The notes beneath the pieces are model-generated. The model made no database searches. It was not told where the DNA came from and was given only the letters and a program-made list of their open reading frames with translations. Made by a program: the position numbers and the translations under genes. Below, in pieces: positions 17,020-27,050 of a stretch of DNA of 56,255 nt. The stretch is from JAUUSJ01 sp051880475 (GTDB taxonomy: Bacteria; Bacillota; Clostridia; Lachnospirales; Lachnospiraceae), in the NCBI GenBank assembly GCA_051880475.1, contig JBJEOA010000028.1:1-56255 (forward strand). Direction: 5' to 3'. How positions within the stretch are numbered: position 1 is the stretch's first letter; every line of letters starts with the position of its first letter.

Positions 17020-18261
17020 ATGAAGAAGAAAGTAGCAGGAATGCTTGCACTGACAATGGCAACAACGCTTGCCCTTACCGGATGTGGTGGAAGTGACAAA
17101 GAAGGCGGTAAGACAAAAGACGGCAAAACAAAAGTTCGTTTTGCATCATGGGATACGGCGGAGGATGCCGATGCCCAGCAGGCAATGGTTGACAAATTCA
17201 ATGAGACTCATGATGATATTGAGGTTACATTGGAAGCATACGGCGGTGAGTTTGATACGAAAATCGCTGCTGGAATGGGCTCAGGTGATACACCAGATGT
17301 CATGTATATGTGGAATTACCCAGCGTACAAAGACGGTCTTGAGCCTCTTGACTCTTATATTGAGAAAGAGGGAGAAGACTATAAGGAGAATTTCTACGAG
17401 ACACTTTGGAATTATAATTCCTTAGATGGTCAGACATACGGTATTCCAATTGGTTTTACAACTCACGCCTTATTCTATAATAAGGATATTTTTGCACAGG
17501 CAGGTATTGACGAGCCAACAAATGACTGGACATGGGATGATGTAATTGAAGCTTCTAAAGTAATTACAGAAAAATGTGAGGGAAAGAAAGGATTTTCCTT
17601 CCAGATGAAACCAGACCCATATGATTATGAGATGTACTTATGGAGTAATGATACTGCATACGTAGATGCACAAGGAAATTTAGAAGGAAATCTAAATTCC
17701 GATAAATCAAAAGAAGTATTTAAAATGTTCCAAGATATGGAAAAAGAAGGATATGCAGCTGTAACAGAAAAATCTGGTACAGACGAATTCCGTGCAGGCA
17801 ATACAGCAATGTATATTTACGGTTCTTGGTCAATTAATACATTAAATGAAGATGGATTAAACTACGGAGTTGTTGATATTCCAGCTTTTAAGGGAGCATC
17901 TCATGATTCTATTAGTATTTTAAGTTCTTCTGGTATTTCCATGTCTAAAGATTCTAAGAATAAAGAAGCAGCGTGGGAGTTTATTAAATTCTGGACAAGT
18001 GAAGAGATGAATAAAGAGAGAATCGGACGTGAATTGCCAGTATTAAAATCTGTTGTAGAGTCTGAAAAAGTTATGGAACAACCTGAGTACACAGCATTTT
18101 ATACAATGCTTGAACAAAGTGATGGAGTTACACCAGCTAGCTTTATTATTGAGGGATGGTCAGAATTATCCGAGAATCTTTCCCTTTCTTTTGAGAGAGT
18201 ATTTAACCCAAGTGCATTAGAAGATGTATCTGAAGTATTAGATGAGGCAGCAGCACAATAA
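17020..18261 (+). CDS. Sugar ABC transporter, substrate-binding lipoprotein
   Basis: Extracytoplasmic solute-binding protein of the carbohydrate uptake (CUT1) type. A lipoprotein signal peptide ends in the lipobox LTGC, with lipidated C22, followed by a Gly/Lys linker. The mature part has the family pattern VRFASWDTAEDADAQQAMVDKFNE, then GSGDTPDVMYMW and an AWEFIKFWTSEE region near the C-terminus. 413 residues is typical. It is first in an operon with two permeases and glycosidases. No ATPase subunit is present, so a shared MsmK-type ATPase encoded elsewhere is expected. AAGGAGG precedes the ATG. Confidence 0.93.
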   Translation: MKKKVAGMLALTMATTLALTGCGGSDKEGGKTKDGKTKVRFASWDTAEDADAQQAMVDKFNETHDDIEVTLEAYGGEFDTKIAAGMGSGDTPDVMYMWNYPAYKDGLEPLDSYIEKEGEDYKENFYETLWNYNSLDGQTYGIPIGFTTHALFYNKDIFAQAGIDEPTNDWTWDDVIEASKVITEKCEGKKGFSFQMKPDPYDYEMYLWSNDTAYVDAQGNLEGNLNSDKSKEVFKMFQDMEKEGYAAVTEKSGTDEFRAGNTAMYIYGSWSINTLNEDGLNYGVVDIPAFKGASHDSISILSSSGISMSKDSKNKEAAWEFIKFWTSEEMNKERIGRELPVLKSVVESEKVMEQPEYTAFYTMLEQSDGVTPASFIIEGWSELSENLSLSFERVFNPSALEDVSEVLDEAAAQ

Positions 18262-18289
18262 TAAGAGTCCCGATAGGAGGGAGAGAATA

Positions 18290-19216
18290 ATGAAACAAAA
18301 AAATCATTTGAAAAAAGCCACTCCATATCTTTTTATTTTGCCATGGATTATTGGATTTATCGTGTTTACAATAGGTCCACTCATATTCTCGTTGATTATG
18401 AGTTTTTTTGACTGGCCACTTACATCCGACCCCACTTTTATAGGATTTGGCAATTACGTTGAAATGTTTACAAAAGACAAGCAATTTTGGAAATCTCTTA
18501 CCATTTCATTGAAATATGCAGCGATTTTTGTGCCTCTTAATATGATTATCGCTCTTTTTCTTGCCATGTTGATTACACAGCCAGTAAAAGGTGTCAAAAT
18601 ATTTAGAACCATCTATTATATTCCAACCGTTATTTCTGGTGTTGCTGTATCTATTTTATGGGGATGGATTTTAAACGGTGACTATGGTGTGCTAAATTAT
18701 CTATTATCTTTGATTGGAATTGAAGGACCAAAATGGTTAGTTGACCCAGCGTGGGCACTTCTTGCAGTTATTATAGCGAGTGCGTTCGGAGTCGGAAGTA
18801 TGATGCTTATTTTCTATACGGATATTAAAAATATTCCGATTGATGTGTATGAAGCGGCATCCATCGACGGAGCAAACCCTGCAAGACAATTTTTTAGCAT
18901 TACATTGCCAATCATTACACCGACCATTTTGTTTAACTTGATTACATCGATTATCAGCTCTTTCCAGCAGGTAACGTTAGTAATGCTTTTGACAGGAGGA
19001 GGACCTCTTAAGTCTACATATTTCTATGGATTAATGACATATAATAATGCGTTTAAGCATCATAAACTTGGCTATGCCAGTGCAAATGCATGGGTAATGT
19101 TTATCATCATCTTACTTCTTACTGCACTTGTATTTCGCTCTTCTTCTGCGTGGGTATTTTATGAGACAGAAGCAGGTGGATCAGAAAAAAAGAAGAAAAA
19201 GGGAGGTAAGAAATAA
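18290..19216 (+). CDS. Sugar ABC transporter permease 1 (MalF-like)
   Basis: Inner-membrane permease of the CUT1 family with six hydrophobic segments. The ATPase-contact EAA motif is visible as VYEAASIDGANPARQFFSITLPIITPT. ATG 18290 (308 residues) is chosen because TAGGAGGGAG lies just ahead; an in-frame ATG at 18242 would overlap the binding-protein gene and has no such site. The C-terminus is Lys-rich. Its stop overlaps the next start by one base (TAATG). Confidence 0.93.
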   Translation: MKQKNHLKKATPYLFILPWIIGFIVFTIGPLIFSLIMSFFDWPLTSDPTFIGFGNYVEMFTKDKQFWKSLTISLKYAAIFVPLNMIIALFLAMLITQPVKGVKIFRTIYYIPTVISGVAVSILWGWILNGDYGVLNYLLSLIGIEGPKWLVDPAWALLAVIIASAFGVGSMMLIFYTDIKNIPIDVYEAASIDGANPARQFFSITLPIITPTILFNLITSIISSFQQVTLVMLLTGGGPLKSTYFYGLMTYNNAFKHHKLGYASANAWVMFIIILLLTALVFRSSSAWVFYETEAGGSEKKKKKGGKK

Positions 19217-20037
19217 TGAAAATGTCGAAAACATCAAAAATAGTTATTTATTGTTTATTAGTGCTTGTAGCAATTTATTTCTTATCCCCGTTCGTATATA
19301 TGTTGTTTACAGCATTTAAGACGGAGTCAGAGGCAATTGCTTATCCGCCAAAATTATTTCCAGCGAAATGGCTTTGGCAAAACTTTATAGACGCATGGAA
19401 TGCACAGCCTTTTGGAACTTATCTTTGGAATTCGATTCTTGTAACAGTGGGAACAACGCTAGGACAGGTTTTATCTTGCTCCCTCGTTGCTTATGGATTT
19501 GCAAGATTTCAATTTAAAGGAAAAAATGTATTATTTATGATTCTCTTATCTACAATGATGATTCCGTGGGACGTTACAATGATTCCACAGTATATGGAAT
19601 TTAAGATGTTTGGATGGATTAATACATTAAAACCACTTATCGTTCCCGCATGGTTTGGTTCAGCGTACTATATTTTCTTGATGCGTCAGTTCTTGATGGG
19701 AATTCCTAGAGATTTCGAGGAGGCGGCACGTATCGATGGTGCAAATGCATTTCAAATTTATTGGATGATATTTATGCCGATTTTGAAGCCATCGTTAATT
19801 CTTGTCGGCGTACTGAATATGATTAGTGTATGGAATGACTATCTTGGACCATTGATTTTCTTACAAGATAGAAGCAAATATACACTTGCTTTAGGTCTTG
19901 CTTCCTTTAAGGGAGTTCACGAGACACAGATTATTCCTATGCTTTGTATTACAATAATTATGATTATTCCGCCAATTATCGTGTTTATCATCGCACAGAA
20001 ATATATCGTGGAAGGAACAAGTGGTTCCATCAAATAA
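19216..20037 (+). CDS. Sugar ABC transporter permease 2 (MalG-like)
   Basis: Second CUT1 permease with six membrane segments. EAA motif: FEEAARIDGANAFQIYWMIFMPILKPS. 273 residues, normal. It begins in the stop codon of the first permease, with GGGAGG nine bases upstream; a second Met two codons later could also serve. Together with the two preceding genes it forms the importer; the following glycosidases point to an oligosaccharide substrate. Confidence 0.93.
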   Translation: MKMSKTSKIVIYCLLVLVAIYFLSPFVYMLFTAFKTESEAIAYPPKLFPAKWLWQNFIDAWNAQPFGTYLWNSILVTVGTTLGQVLSCSLVAYGFARFQFKGKNVLFMILLSTMMIPWDVTMIPQYMEFKMFGWINTLKPLIVPAWFGSAYYIFLMRQFLMGIPRDFEEAARIDGANAFQIYWMIFMPILKPSLILVGVLNMISVWNDYLGPLIFLQDRSKYTLALGLASFKGVHETQIIPMLCITIIMIIPPIIVFIIAQKYIVEGTSGSIK

Positions 20038-20068
20038 AGAATAAAAATAAAAAACAAGGAGAAATAAT

Positions 20069-23062
20069 ATGACGAAACGAGTGAAAAAGAGATGGGAAGA
20101 CCAACTGCTTGAGCATATTGGCAGAAGAGAAGCTCGTACTGCATTTTATCAAGATTCTTCCGACAAAATCTCATTAAATGGACAATGGAATTTCTTATAT
20201 CTGGAAGCACCCGAACTTTCTCCTGAAGGATTTATGAATCAGAATGTTGATGACGGATGGGGCGAAATTGACGTCCCATCCGTTTGGCAATTAAGGGGAT
20301 ATGATGCAATGCATTATACGGATGTATTATATTTATTCCCAATTCATCCGCCGTATGTGCCAAGTAAAAATCCGACAGGAATTTATAAAAAATTAGTGAA
20401 TTTAACAAAAGAATGGCTAAACAATGACACGATTTTAAAATTTCACGGTGTGGATAGTGCATTTGATGTATGGGTAAACGGAGTACATATCGGTTATAGC
20501 AAGGTTAGCCGACTTCCAAGTGAGTTTGATATTTCAAATTTCGTAAAGGAAGGTGAAAATGATATTACTGTTCGCGTCTATAAATGGTCAGATGGAACTT
20601 ACTTAGAAGACCAAGATATGTGGTGGTTATCTGGTATTTACCGTGATGTGGAGTTAATCAATGAGCCGAAAAATGCTATTTTAAATTGTAATGTCAATGG
20701 AGATTTAGATAGCAGCTATAAGAACGGAATTTTGGAGCTTGATATTAAGACAAAAGAAAAAATCTGTGATGGCTCTTTTAAACTTGAAAAAGATGGAAAC
20801 GAGATTTTAGGTGGCCAATTTATAACGGATAATGGAAGAGCATATATAAAAGAAGTTGTTGAAAATGTAAAAACATGGACGGCAGAGACACCAGAGCTTT
20901 ATGTATTGACAGTAAAAATAAATGACCACGAGATAAAGATTCGTGTTGGTTTTAGAAAAATTGAGATGGTAGACAATAATTTTAGAGTAAATAATAAAGT
21001 TATTCTCTTAAATGGAATCAATCATCATGATTATAATCCAAAAGAGGGACGAACTGTCACATATGAGCAGATGAAATCGGATATTATGATGATGAAACAG
21101 TATAATATGAACGCAGTTCGCTGTTCCCATTATCCTGCCAATGAATATTTTTATGATCTTTGTGATGAGTATGGATTATATGTAATTGACGAGGCAGATT
21201 TGGAATGTCATGGATTTGAGTGGGTGGAAAATTATACGTGGATTACAGATGATCCTTCCTGGAGAAATGCGTATGTGGATAGAAGTGTGCGTATGGTAAA
21301 GAGAGATAGAAATCACCCAAGCATTATTATGTGGTCTATGGGAAATGAGTCAAGTTTTGGCTGTAATTTTAAGAGTGCAGCGGCGGCAATCAGAGAACTT
21401 GATGATACGAGATTGATACATTATGAAGGTGATTTTGAGGCGGAAGTTACTGACGTATATTCTACAATGTATACAAGAATAAAAGGTTTAAAACAGATAG
21501 CTCAGTCTACGGACAAGGGAAATAAACCTCATGTTATGTGTGAGTACGGACATGCGATGGGAAACGGACCAGGTGGATTAAAGGCATATCAGGATTTATA
21601 CCGAAAGTATAAGCGCCTTCAGGGTGGTTTTATTTGGGAGTGGTATGATCACGGAATTTATACAAGAGAAGACGGTCATGAATATTATAAATATGGAGGA
21701 AATTATGGAGATTTTCCGACAAACGGAAATTTCTGTATTGACGGTATGTTAATGCCAGATAGAACTCCATCTCCGTCTTTACTAGAGTATAAGCAGATTA
21801 TTGCTCCAGTGGAAGTGACAAAAACAGAGGGCAAGAGTAATGAGATCATGCTCAAAAACTATTATGATTTCTTATCACTGTCCCACTTATATTTAAGATG
21901 GTGGATTCAGGGAAATGATGAGACGATACAAGAAGGAAGAATAGATAGCTTAAAAGCTGCTCCAGGAGAAATACAAAAACTGATTATTCCTTACGCTGTA
22001 TTTTCTCCAAAAGTAAATACAGATTACTATTTAAATATTTCTGTATGTCAAAAAGAAGATTCTCTCTTTGCAAGAAAAGACCATGAGATTTCGAGAGTAC
22101 AGTTTAAACTTGAGGAATCTGCGGTCATGTTTACTAAAATGCCAGAAGGACCAGCTTTAAGTGTAAGTGAATCTGAGAGCATATTGACGGTTGAAAATGA
22201 AAAGATTTGTGTGAAATTCCATACTGTGTTTGGCGATTTATTGTCTATGGAGTTAGATGGAAAACAGTATATTACAAAAGGACCGCAGATGACGGTGTAT
22301 CGTCCGACGATTGATAATGATATGTATAAAAAAGATGACTGGATGAATAAATATTTTATACAAAAATCAAGTGAGCAGTTGGAAAACTTTTCCTTTTACG
22401 TATTAGACAATAAGGTTATCGTTACAATGCAAAAATACTTTGGATGTCTAAATCAGTCATGGGGATATGAGGCTACTTACGAGTATATTATTTATCCGTC
22501 TGGTCAGATGAAAGTCCATCTAGATGCGAAGAGTATACAAAACGGCAAATTAGAGCCTCCTTTCCTTCCAAGACTTGGAGTTATTTTGAGGGCGAAGAAG
22601 GAGCTTCAAAATACAGTATGGTATGGACGAGGATTTGGAGAAAATTACGTAGATACGAAATCAGCATGTCCTATAGGCATTTATAAGAGTACAGTTGACA
22701 ATATGGGTACACCGTATGTATTTCCACAAGAAAACGGTCACCGTGAGGATGTAAAATGGTTTGCCATTGGAGACGGTGTAAATAGTCTTCTTTGTAAGAT
22801 GGAAAATCCTTTTGGATTAAATATTTCTAATTATACGGATGAGACGATAGAAAAAGCAAACCATCCATGGCAGCTTGAAAAGGCAGACGATATTATCATT
22901 CATATCGACTATTTACAATCTGGAGTTGGAAGCAATAGCTGTGGAGAAGAACAATTAGAAGAATATAAAGTAAAGAGACAAGATTTTGTCATGGCGTTTA
23001 CATTAAATGCTGTAAAGGCCGGAGATGAAATTGAGGAAGCATGCAGAAAATATCAGGATTAG
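20069..23062 (+). CDS. Glycoside hydrolase family 2 beta-galactosidase (LacZ type)
   Basis: Large GH2 enzyme of 997 residues with LacZ architecture: sugar-binding domain (SLNGQWNFLYLEAPELSPEGF), immunoglobulin-like domain, TIM barrel, and the C-terminal beta-galactosidase small domain (WYGRGFGENYVD, YVFPQENGHREDV). The acid/base is E427 in WSMGNESS and the nucleophile is E492 in CEYGHAMGN. No signal peptide, so it acts on imported sugar. GGAGAAAT-type site ahead of the ATG. The exact linkage is unknown; partnership with a GH65 phosphorylase suggests a mixed galactosyl/glucosyl oligosaccharide. I did not assign lacZ because the substrate may not be lactose. Confidence 0.9.
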   Translation: MTKRVKKRWEDQLLEHIGRREARTAFYQDSSDKISLNGQWNFLYLEAPELSPEGFMNQNVDDGWGEIDVPSVWQLRGYDAMHYTDVLYLFPIHPPYVPSKNPTGIYKKLVNLTKEWLNNDTILKFHGVDSAFDVWVNGVHIGYSKVSRLPSEFDISNFVKEGENDITVRVYKWSDGTYLEDQDMWWLSGIYRDVELINEPKNAILNCNVNGDLDSSYKNGILELDIKTKEKICDGSFKLEKDGNEILGGQFITDNGRAYIKEVVENVKTWTAETPELYVLTVKINDHEIKIRVGFRKIEMVDNNFRVNNKVILLNGINHHDYNPKEGRTVTYEQMKSDIMMMKQYNMNAVRCSHYPANEYFYDLCDEYGLYVIDEADLECHGFEWVENYTWITDDPSWRNAYVDRSVRMVKRDRNHPSIIMWSMGNESSFGCNFKSAAAAIRELDDTRLIHYEGDFEAEVTDVYSTMYTRIKGLKQIAQSTDKGNKPHVMCEYGHAMGNGPGGLKAYQDLYRKYKRLQGGFIWEWYDHGIYTREDGHEYYKYGGNYGDFPTNGNFCIDGMLMPDRTPSPSLLEYKQIIAPVEVTKTEGKSNEIMLKNYYDFLSLSHLYLRWWIQGNDETIQEGRIDSLKAAPGEIQKLIIPYAVFSPKVNTDYYLNISVCQKEDSLFARKDHEISRVQFKLEESAVMFTKMPEGPALSVSESESILTVENEKICVKFHTVFGDLLSMELDGKQYITKGPQMTVYRPTIDNDMYKKDDWMNKYFIQKSSEQLENFSFYVLDNKVIVTMQKYFGCLNQSWGYEATYEYIIYPSGQMKVHLDAKSIQNGKLEPPFLPRLGVILRAKKELQNTVWYGRGFGENYVDTKSACPIGIYKSTVDNMGTPYVFPQENGHREDVKWFAIGDGVNSLLCKMENPFGLNISNYTDETIEKANHPWQLEKADDIIIHIDYLQSGVGSNSCGEEQLEEYKVKRQDFVMAFTLNAVKAGDEIEEACRKYQD

Positions 23063-23075
23063 GGGAGTTATTTAT

Positions 23076-25388
23076 ATGATTAAAGATAGGTTTTCAAATA
23101 ATCTAGAAAAAATATTAAGTGACGACAAATGGGTGATTTTACAGGATAAATATAATCCGGAAGAGAACTTAAACTATGAGAGTCTTTTCTGTTTGACAAA
23201 TGGATATCTTGGAACAAGGGGAAGTTATGAGGAAGGAACAATCAAAAGTATCCCTTGTACCTATATCAATGGAGTGTTTGATAAGTCAGAGACTTTTATG
23301 AGGGAACTTGCAAATCTTCCAAATTGGCTTGGACTTAAAATGTACGTGGAGAAAGAATTAATTGGAATCGAGAATTGTGAAATTCTCGATTTCCAAAGAG
23401 CTCTTGATATGAGACGTGCCTGTCTTGTGAAGCGTTTTTTACTCCGTGATAAAAAAGGAAGAGAGACATTAGTTGAGGGGATTCGTTTTGTGAGTCGCGC
23501 CCATGTGCATCGAATGGCAGTGAAACTATACGTGACACCGATGAATTATAGCGGAATGATTGAGGTTGAAAATATTATCGATGGCTCTGTTATTAATTTT
23601 TGTGATGCACCAAGATTTAAGGTAAAGCATACTTATATGACAGAAAATAAAAAATTAGGAGATAAGGGTGCATATCTTGAAGTTGCAACGAGAGATGACC
23701 ATCTTCATATTGGAGTCGGAAGTTATCTTGAGGCGACAAAAAATGGTCAAAATATTATTAAGACAACAGATTTCCACGCATTTGGAGAGCAGGCAGTGGA
23801 ATTTCAGGATTTTGACGCTGTAGAGGGAGAGACTGCAGAGATTACAAAATACGTAAGTATTTATACAGAGCGAGATGTGAAAAAAGAAGAAATCCAAGAT
23901 TTTGTCAGAGAAGAAATTGAGGCATTTCGCTCATATGGATTTGAGGCGGAACTTAGAGAACATTTTTCTGTATACGAAAAATTATGGGAAGAGGCAGATA
24001 TTGAGATTGAGGGAGATTTTGATTTAGACCGTGCGGTGCGTTTTAATATTTTCCATCTGATGAGTACAGGAAATGAGACAGATGATCGAGTAAATATTGG
24101 TGCAAAACTCCTTCACGGGGAAGAGTACGGCGGTCATGCATTTTGGGATACAGAATTATTTATGCTTCCATTTTTTGCATATGTATTTCCAAAGACGGCA
24201 AAAAATCTTGAAACTTATCGCTATCGCATGTTAGAAGCGGCGAGAGAAAATGCGAAGAAAAATGGATTTTTAGGTGCACAGTATCCTTGGGAGTCCGCAG
24301 ATGACGGAACAGAGCAATGTCCAGACTGGACAATTGAGCCAGACGGAACTTGTTATCGCTGTTATGTAGCAGTTTACGAGCATCATGTGACGGCAGCAGT
24401 TGCCTATGGCATATATAATTACGTAAAGATTACAAAAGATATGGATTTCCTCTTGAGTAAAGGGGCAGAAATTTTGATTGAGACAGCGAGATTTTGGGTG
24501 AGCAGATGCCAGTATGTGGAGGAAAAAGACCGATATGAAATTCGTCAAGTGACGGGACCTGATGAGTGGCATGAGCCAGTTGATAATAATGTCTACACGA
24601 ATTATTTGGCGAGATGGAATTTGCGTTATGTGCTCTCTCTTGTAGAGAACTTAAAGAGAGAATATTCCAATGAATATAAAACTCTTGTCGAGAAAATAAA
24701 TCTTACAGAGGAAGAAATTTCAAGTTGGGATATAGTTCAAAGTAAAATCTATTTGCCAAGGAAAGAAGGCACACAGCTTTTAGAGCAGTTTGAGGGATAT
24801 TTTGGCTTAAAAGAAGTAACGATAGAAAAGTATGATGAGAATGACTGGCCGATAAAACCAGAAATTTTGGAGAAGATACCTAGATATGAGACTCAGATTA
24901 TTAAACAGGCAGATGTTGTTATGCTTCTCCATTTGATGGGGCAAGAGTTTGACGAGGAGACAATAAAGTTAAACTATAGCTATTATGAAAAACGCACACT
25001 GCACGGCTCCTCTTTAAGTCCAAGTATTTATTCTATTATGGGACTTAAAGTTGGGGATGATTCAAAGGCTTATCGCTATCTAAGAAGAGCAGCATTTATT
25101 GACCTTGTAAATCTTCAAAAGAATACACGTGAGGGAATTCACGCAGCAAATGCGGGCGGTGTATGGCAAGTTGTTGTGTTTGGCTTTGCAGGAGTCTCAA
25201 TAGATGAAGATGGAGTATTATGTATTCATCCGAATATGCCAAGAGAGTGGGAAGGACTGAAATTTAGATTACATTATATGAATTCATGGCTTGAAATTTC
25301 TATTTCTCCAGATAATGAGGTAAATGTAAAAGTATTAGAGGGAGAAGGATTAGAGATGAAAGTGAACGGAAAACAAATGAGAGTATAG
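23076..25388 (+). CDS. Glycoside hydrolase family 65 disaccharide phosphorylase
   Basis: GH65 inverting phosphorylases split alpha-glucosides with phosphate to beta-glucose-1-phosphate. The catalytic-acid motif is GPDEWHEPVDNNVYTN, with E497 the likely general acid, and the phosphate-binding motif is LHGSSLSPSIYS. The N-terminal beta-sandwich, (alpha/alpha)6 barrel and C-terminal cap match a 770-residue enzyme. ATG 23076 is preferred because AGGGGAG lies right after the upstream stop; an ATG at 23025 inside the GH2 gene lacks a site. The adjacent beta-phosphoglucomutase fits a beta-glucose-1-phosphate product. Specificity (maltose, kojibiose, nigerose, trehalose or another acceptor) cannot be decided by eye. 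Confidence 0.9.
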   Translation: MIKDRFSNNLEKILSDDKWVILQDKYNPEENLNYESLFCLTNGYLGTRGSYEEGTIKSIPCTYINGVFDKSETFMRELANLPNWLGLKMYVEKELIGIENCEILDFQRALDMRRACLVKRFLLRDKKGRETLVEGIRFVSRAHVHRMAVKLYVTPMNYSGMIEVENIIDGSVINFCDAPRFKVKHTYMTENKKLGDKGAYLEVATRDDHLHIGVGSYLEATKNGQNIIKTTDFHAFGEQAVEFQDFDAVEGETAEITKYVSIYTERDVKKEEIQDFVREEIEAFRSYGFEAELREHFSVYEKLWEEADIEIEGDFDLDRAVRFNIFHLMSTGNETDDRVNIGAKLLHGEEYGGHAFWDTELFMLPFFAYVFPKTAKNLETYRYRMLEAARENAKKNGFLGAQYPWESADDGTEQCPDWTIEPDGTCYRCYVAVYEHHVTAAVAYGIYNYVKITKDMDFLLSKGAEILIETARFWVSRCQYVEEKDRYEIRQVTGPDEWHEPVDNNVYTNYLARWNLRYVLSLVENLKREYSNEYKTLVEKINLTEEEISSWDIVQSKIYLPRKEGTQLLEQFEGYFGLKEVTIEKYDENDWPIKPEILEKIPRYETQIIKQADVVMLLHLMGQEFDEETIKLNYSYYEKRTLHGSSLSPSIYSIMGLKVGDDSKAYRYLRRAAFIDLVNLQKNTREGIHAANAGGVWQVVVFGFAGVSIDEDGVLCIHPNMPREWEGLKFRLHYMNSWLEISISPDNEVNVKVLEGEGLEMKVNGKQMRV

Positions 25389-25400
25389 GAGGAACGAAGG

Positions 25401-26264
25401 ATGAAGAAATATCTGGCGATTGCTGGCTTAATTCTAGTAACCGTTATATGGGGTGGAGGTTTTGTTGCAAGTGACATCGCACTTGAAAGTCTGCTTCCTT
25501 TTCAGATTATGGCGATACGATTTTTTCTAGCGACAGTACTAATGGGAGGCATTAGTATAAAAGAGCTTAGAGGAATGAAAAAGGAAGAAATAAAGTCTGG
25601 TATTTTAATGGGAATTGCCCTATTTGCAGGATTTGCACTTCAGATTGTCGGTCTTCAGTATACAACGCCTTCCAAAAATGCGTTTTTGACGGCATTAAAT
25701 GTCGTGATAGTTCCGTTTATTGCCTTTATTATCTGTAAAAAGAAGATAGGAGTAAAAGGGATTGTCGGTGCAATTATGGCAATTATAGGTGTTGGTATTT
25801 TATCACTTGAGAAAGATTTGACGCTTGGAATTGGAGATGGGCTTACTCTGCTTTGTGCAGTAGGTTTTGCCTTCCAGATATTTCTAACGAGTGAGTTTGT
25901 AAAAAAATACCGTGCGGTTGTGCTAAATTTTGTTCAGATGTGTACAGCGTTTGTACTTTCTATTATCAGTCTTTTCTGTTTTGGAGAACTAGAATTTGCT
26001 ATTACGACAAGGGGATGGCTTAGCGTTTTGTATTTGGGGGTTGTAAGTACGACGATTTGTTATTTATTACAGACGGCAAGCCAGCGCTATGTAGATGAGA
26101 CAAAAGCAGCAATCATCTTATCAATGGAGTCGGTGTTTGGAACATTATTTTCGATTTTGATTTTAAAAGAATTGATTACAGTGAGAATGGTAATTGGATG
26201 TGTCATTATTTTGACGGCGGTTATTATTTCAAATCTTGCGGATGCGCAGGGAGAAAGTATATAA
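25401..26264 (+). CDS. EamA/DMT-family membrane transporter
   Basis: Ten hydrophobic helices in two five-helix repeats, the drug/metabolite transporter (EamA) layout. The first repeat begins LAIAGLILVTVIWGGGFVASDIAL and contains YTTPSKNAFLTALNVVIVP; the second ends with the ETKAAIILSMESVFGTLFSILILKE-type segment. 287 residues, normal. It lies 12 bases after the GH65 gene with GAGGAACG as a site. Family members export or import small metabolites; the substrate here is unknown, but a sugar-operon position suggests relief of a metabolite or a co-substrate. Confidence 0.88.
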   Translation: MKKYLAIAGLILVTVIWGGGFVASDIALESLLPFQIMAIRFFLATVLMGGISIKELRGMKKEEIKSGILMGIALFAGFALQIVGLQYTTPSKNAFLTALNVVIVPFIAFIICKKKIGVKGIVGAIMAIIGVGILSLEKDLTLGIGDGLTLLCAVGFAFQIFLTSEFVKKYRAVVLNFVQMCTAFVLSIISLFCFGELEFAITTRGWLSVLYLGVVSTTICYLLQTASQRYVDETKAAIILSMESVFGTLFSILILKELITVRMVIGCVIILTAVIISNLADAQGESI

Positions 26265-26288
26265 AAATAAAGAGGGTAGGAAGTAACT

Positions 26289-26942
26289 ATGGGATATAAG
26301 GCAATTATTTTTGATTTGGACGGAGTAATCTGTCATACAGATAAATATCATTATCAGGCTTGGAAGAAGATTGCAGATGAGCTTGGAATTTATTTTGATG
26401 AGACAATTAATAATCGACTCAGAGGGGTAAGTCGCATGGAGAGTTTTGATATTATTTTAGAGCGCTACGATGGCGATATGAGTCAGGAAGAGAAGAGTTT
26501 GTATACCACAAAGAAAAATGAGGTTTACAAGGAATTGTTAAAAAATATGAGCCCAGATGATCTATCATCGGAAGTGAAAGATACGTTAGATAAATTAAGA
26601 GAAAGCGGATTAAAGCTTGCAATCGGCTCATCAAGTAAAAATGCGAAATTTATTCTCGGACAATTAGGACTTGGACAGTTTTTTGATGCCATATCGGATG
26701 GAAATAATATTACAAACTCTAAGCCAGACCCAGAGGTATTTGTGAAAGCAGCGCAGTATGTGGGGGAAGACGTAAAAGATTGTCTTGTCGTAGAAGACGC
26801 AAAAGCCGGACTAGAGGCAGCAATTGCAGGGGGAATGGACTGTGCGGCAATCGGAGATGCCGTGGCGAGCGGTCTTGCAACGTTTCATTTAACTCAATTT
26901 TGCGATTTGTTAAAAGTGATAGAAGTAGCAAAAAACAAATAG
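26289..26942 (+). CDS. pgmB: Beta-phosphoglucomutase (HAD superfamily)
   Basis: Converts beta-glucose-1-phosphate to glucose-6-phosphate. HAD motif I is FDLDGV with nucleophile D9 and acid/base D11; the beta-PGM specificity segment HTDKYHYQAWK follows. Motif II is GSSSKN, motif III KPDPEVF, motif IV VVEDAKAGLEAA. 217 residues, typical. Its place after a GH65 phosphorylase, which makes exactly its substrate, strongly supports the assignment. GGGTAGGAAG precedes the ATG. Confidence 0.92.
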   Translation: MGYKAIIFDLDGVICHTDKYHYQAWKKIADELGIYFDETINNRLRGVSRMESFDIILERYDGDMSQEEKSLYTTKKNEVYKELLKNMSPDDLSSEVKDTLDKLRESGLKLAIGSSSKNAKFILGQLGLGQFFDAISDGNNITNSKPDPEVFVKAAQYVGEDVKDCLVVEDAKAGLEAAIAGGMDCAAIGDAVASGLATFHLTQFCDLLKVIEVAKNK

Positions 26943-26993
26943 TTGTGCTTGCACAGGAAGAATCATTGTGTTAAAATAAACTGGCAAAATTGC

Positions 26994-27008
26994 TTTTAGT
27001 AAGTATTT
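26994..27008 (+). promoter_or_regulatory. Operator-like motif upstream of the lacI-type gene
   Basis: TTTTAGTAAGTATTT differs at two positions from TTTTACTAAGTAAAT in the importer promoter (16967-16981). It overlaps a weak promoter candidate, TTGCTT (26990) and TGTACT (27014). This would fit autoregulation. It is not a perfect palindrome, and the region is AT-rich, so chance is possible. Confidence 0.4.
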
Positions 27009-27050
27009 AAAGTTGTACTTCAATTTAATGCGTGGAAGAAGGGAAGAATC

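Noticed and set aside
24780..25000. GH65 gene as trehalose-specific hydrolase
   Set aside because: It has the phosphorylase phosphate-binding HGSSLS motif and a neighbouring beta-phosphoglucomutase, which indicate phosphorolysis rather than hydrolysis; exact substrate stays open.
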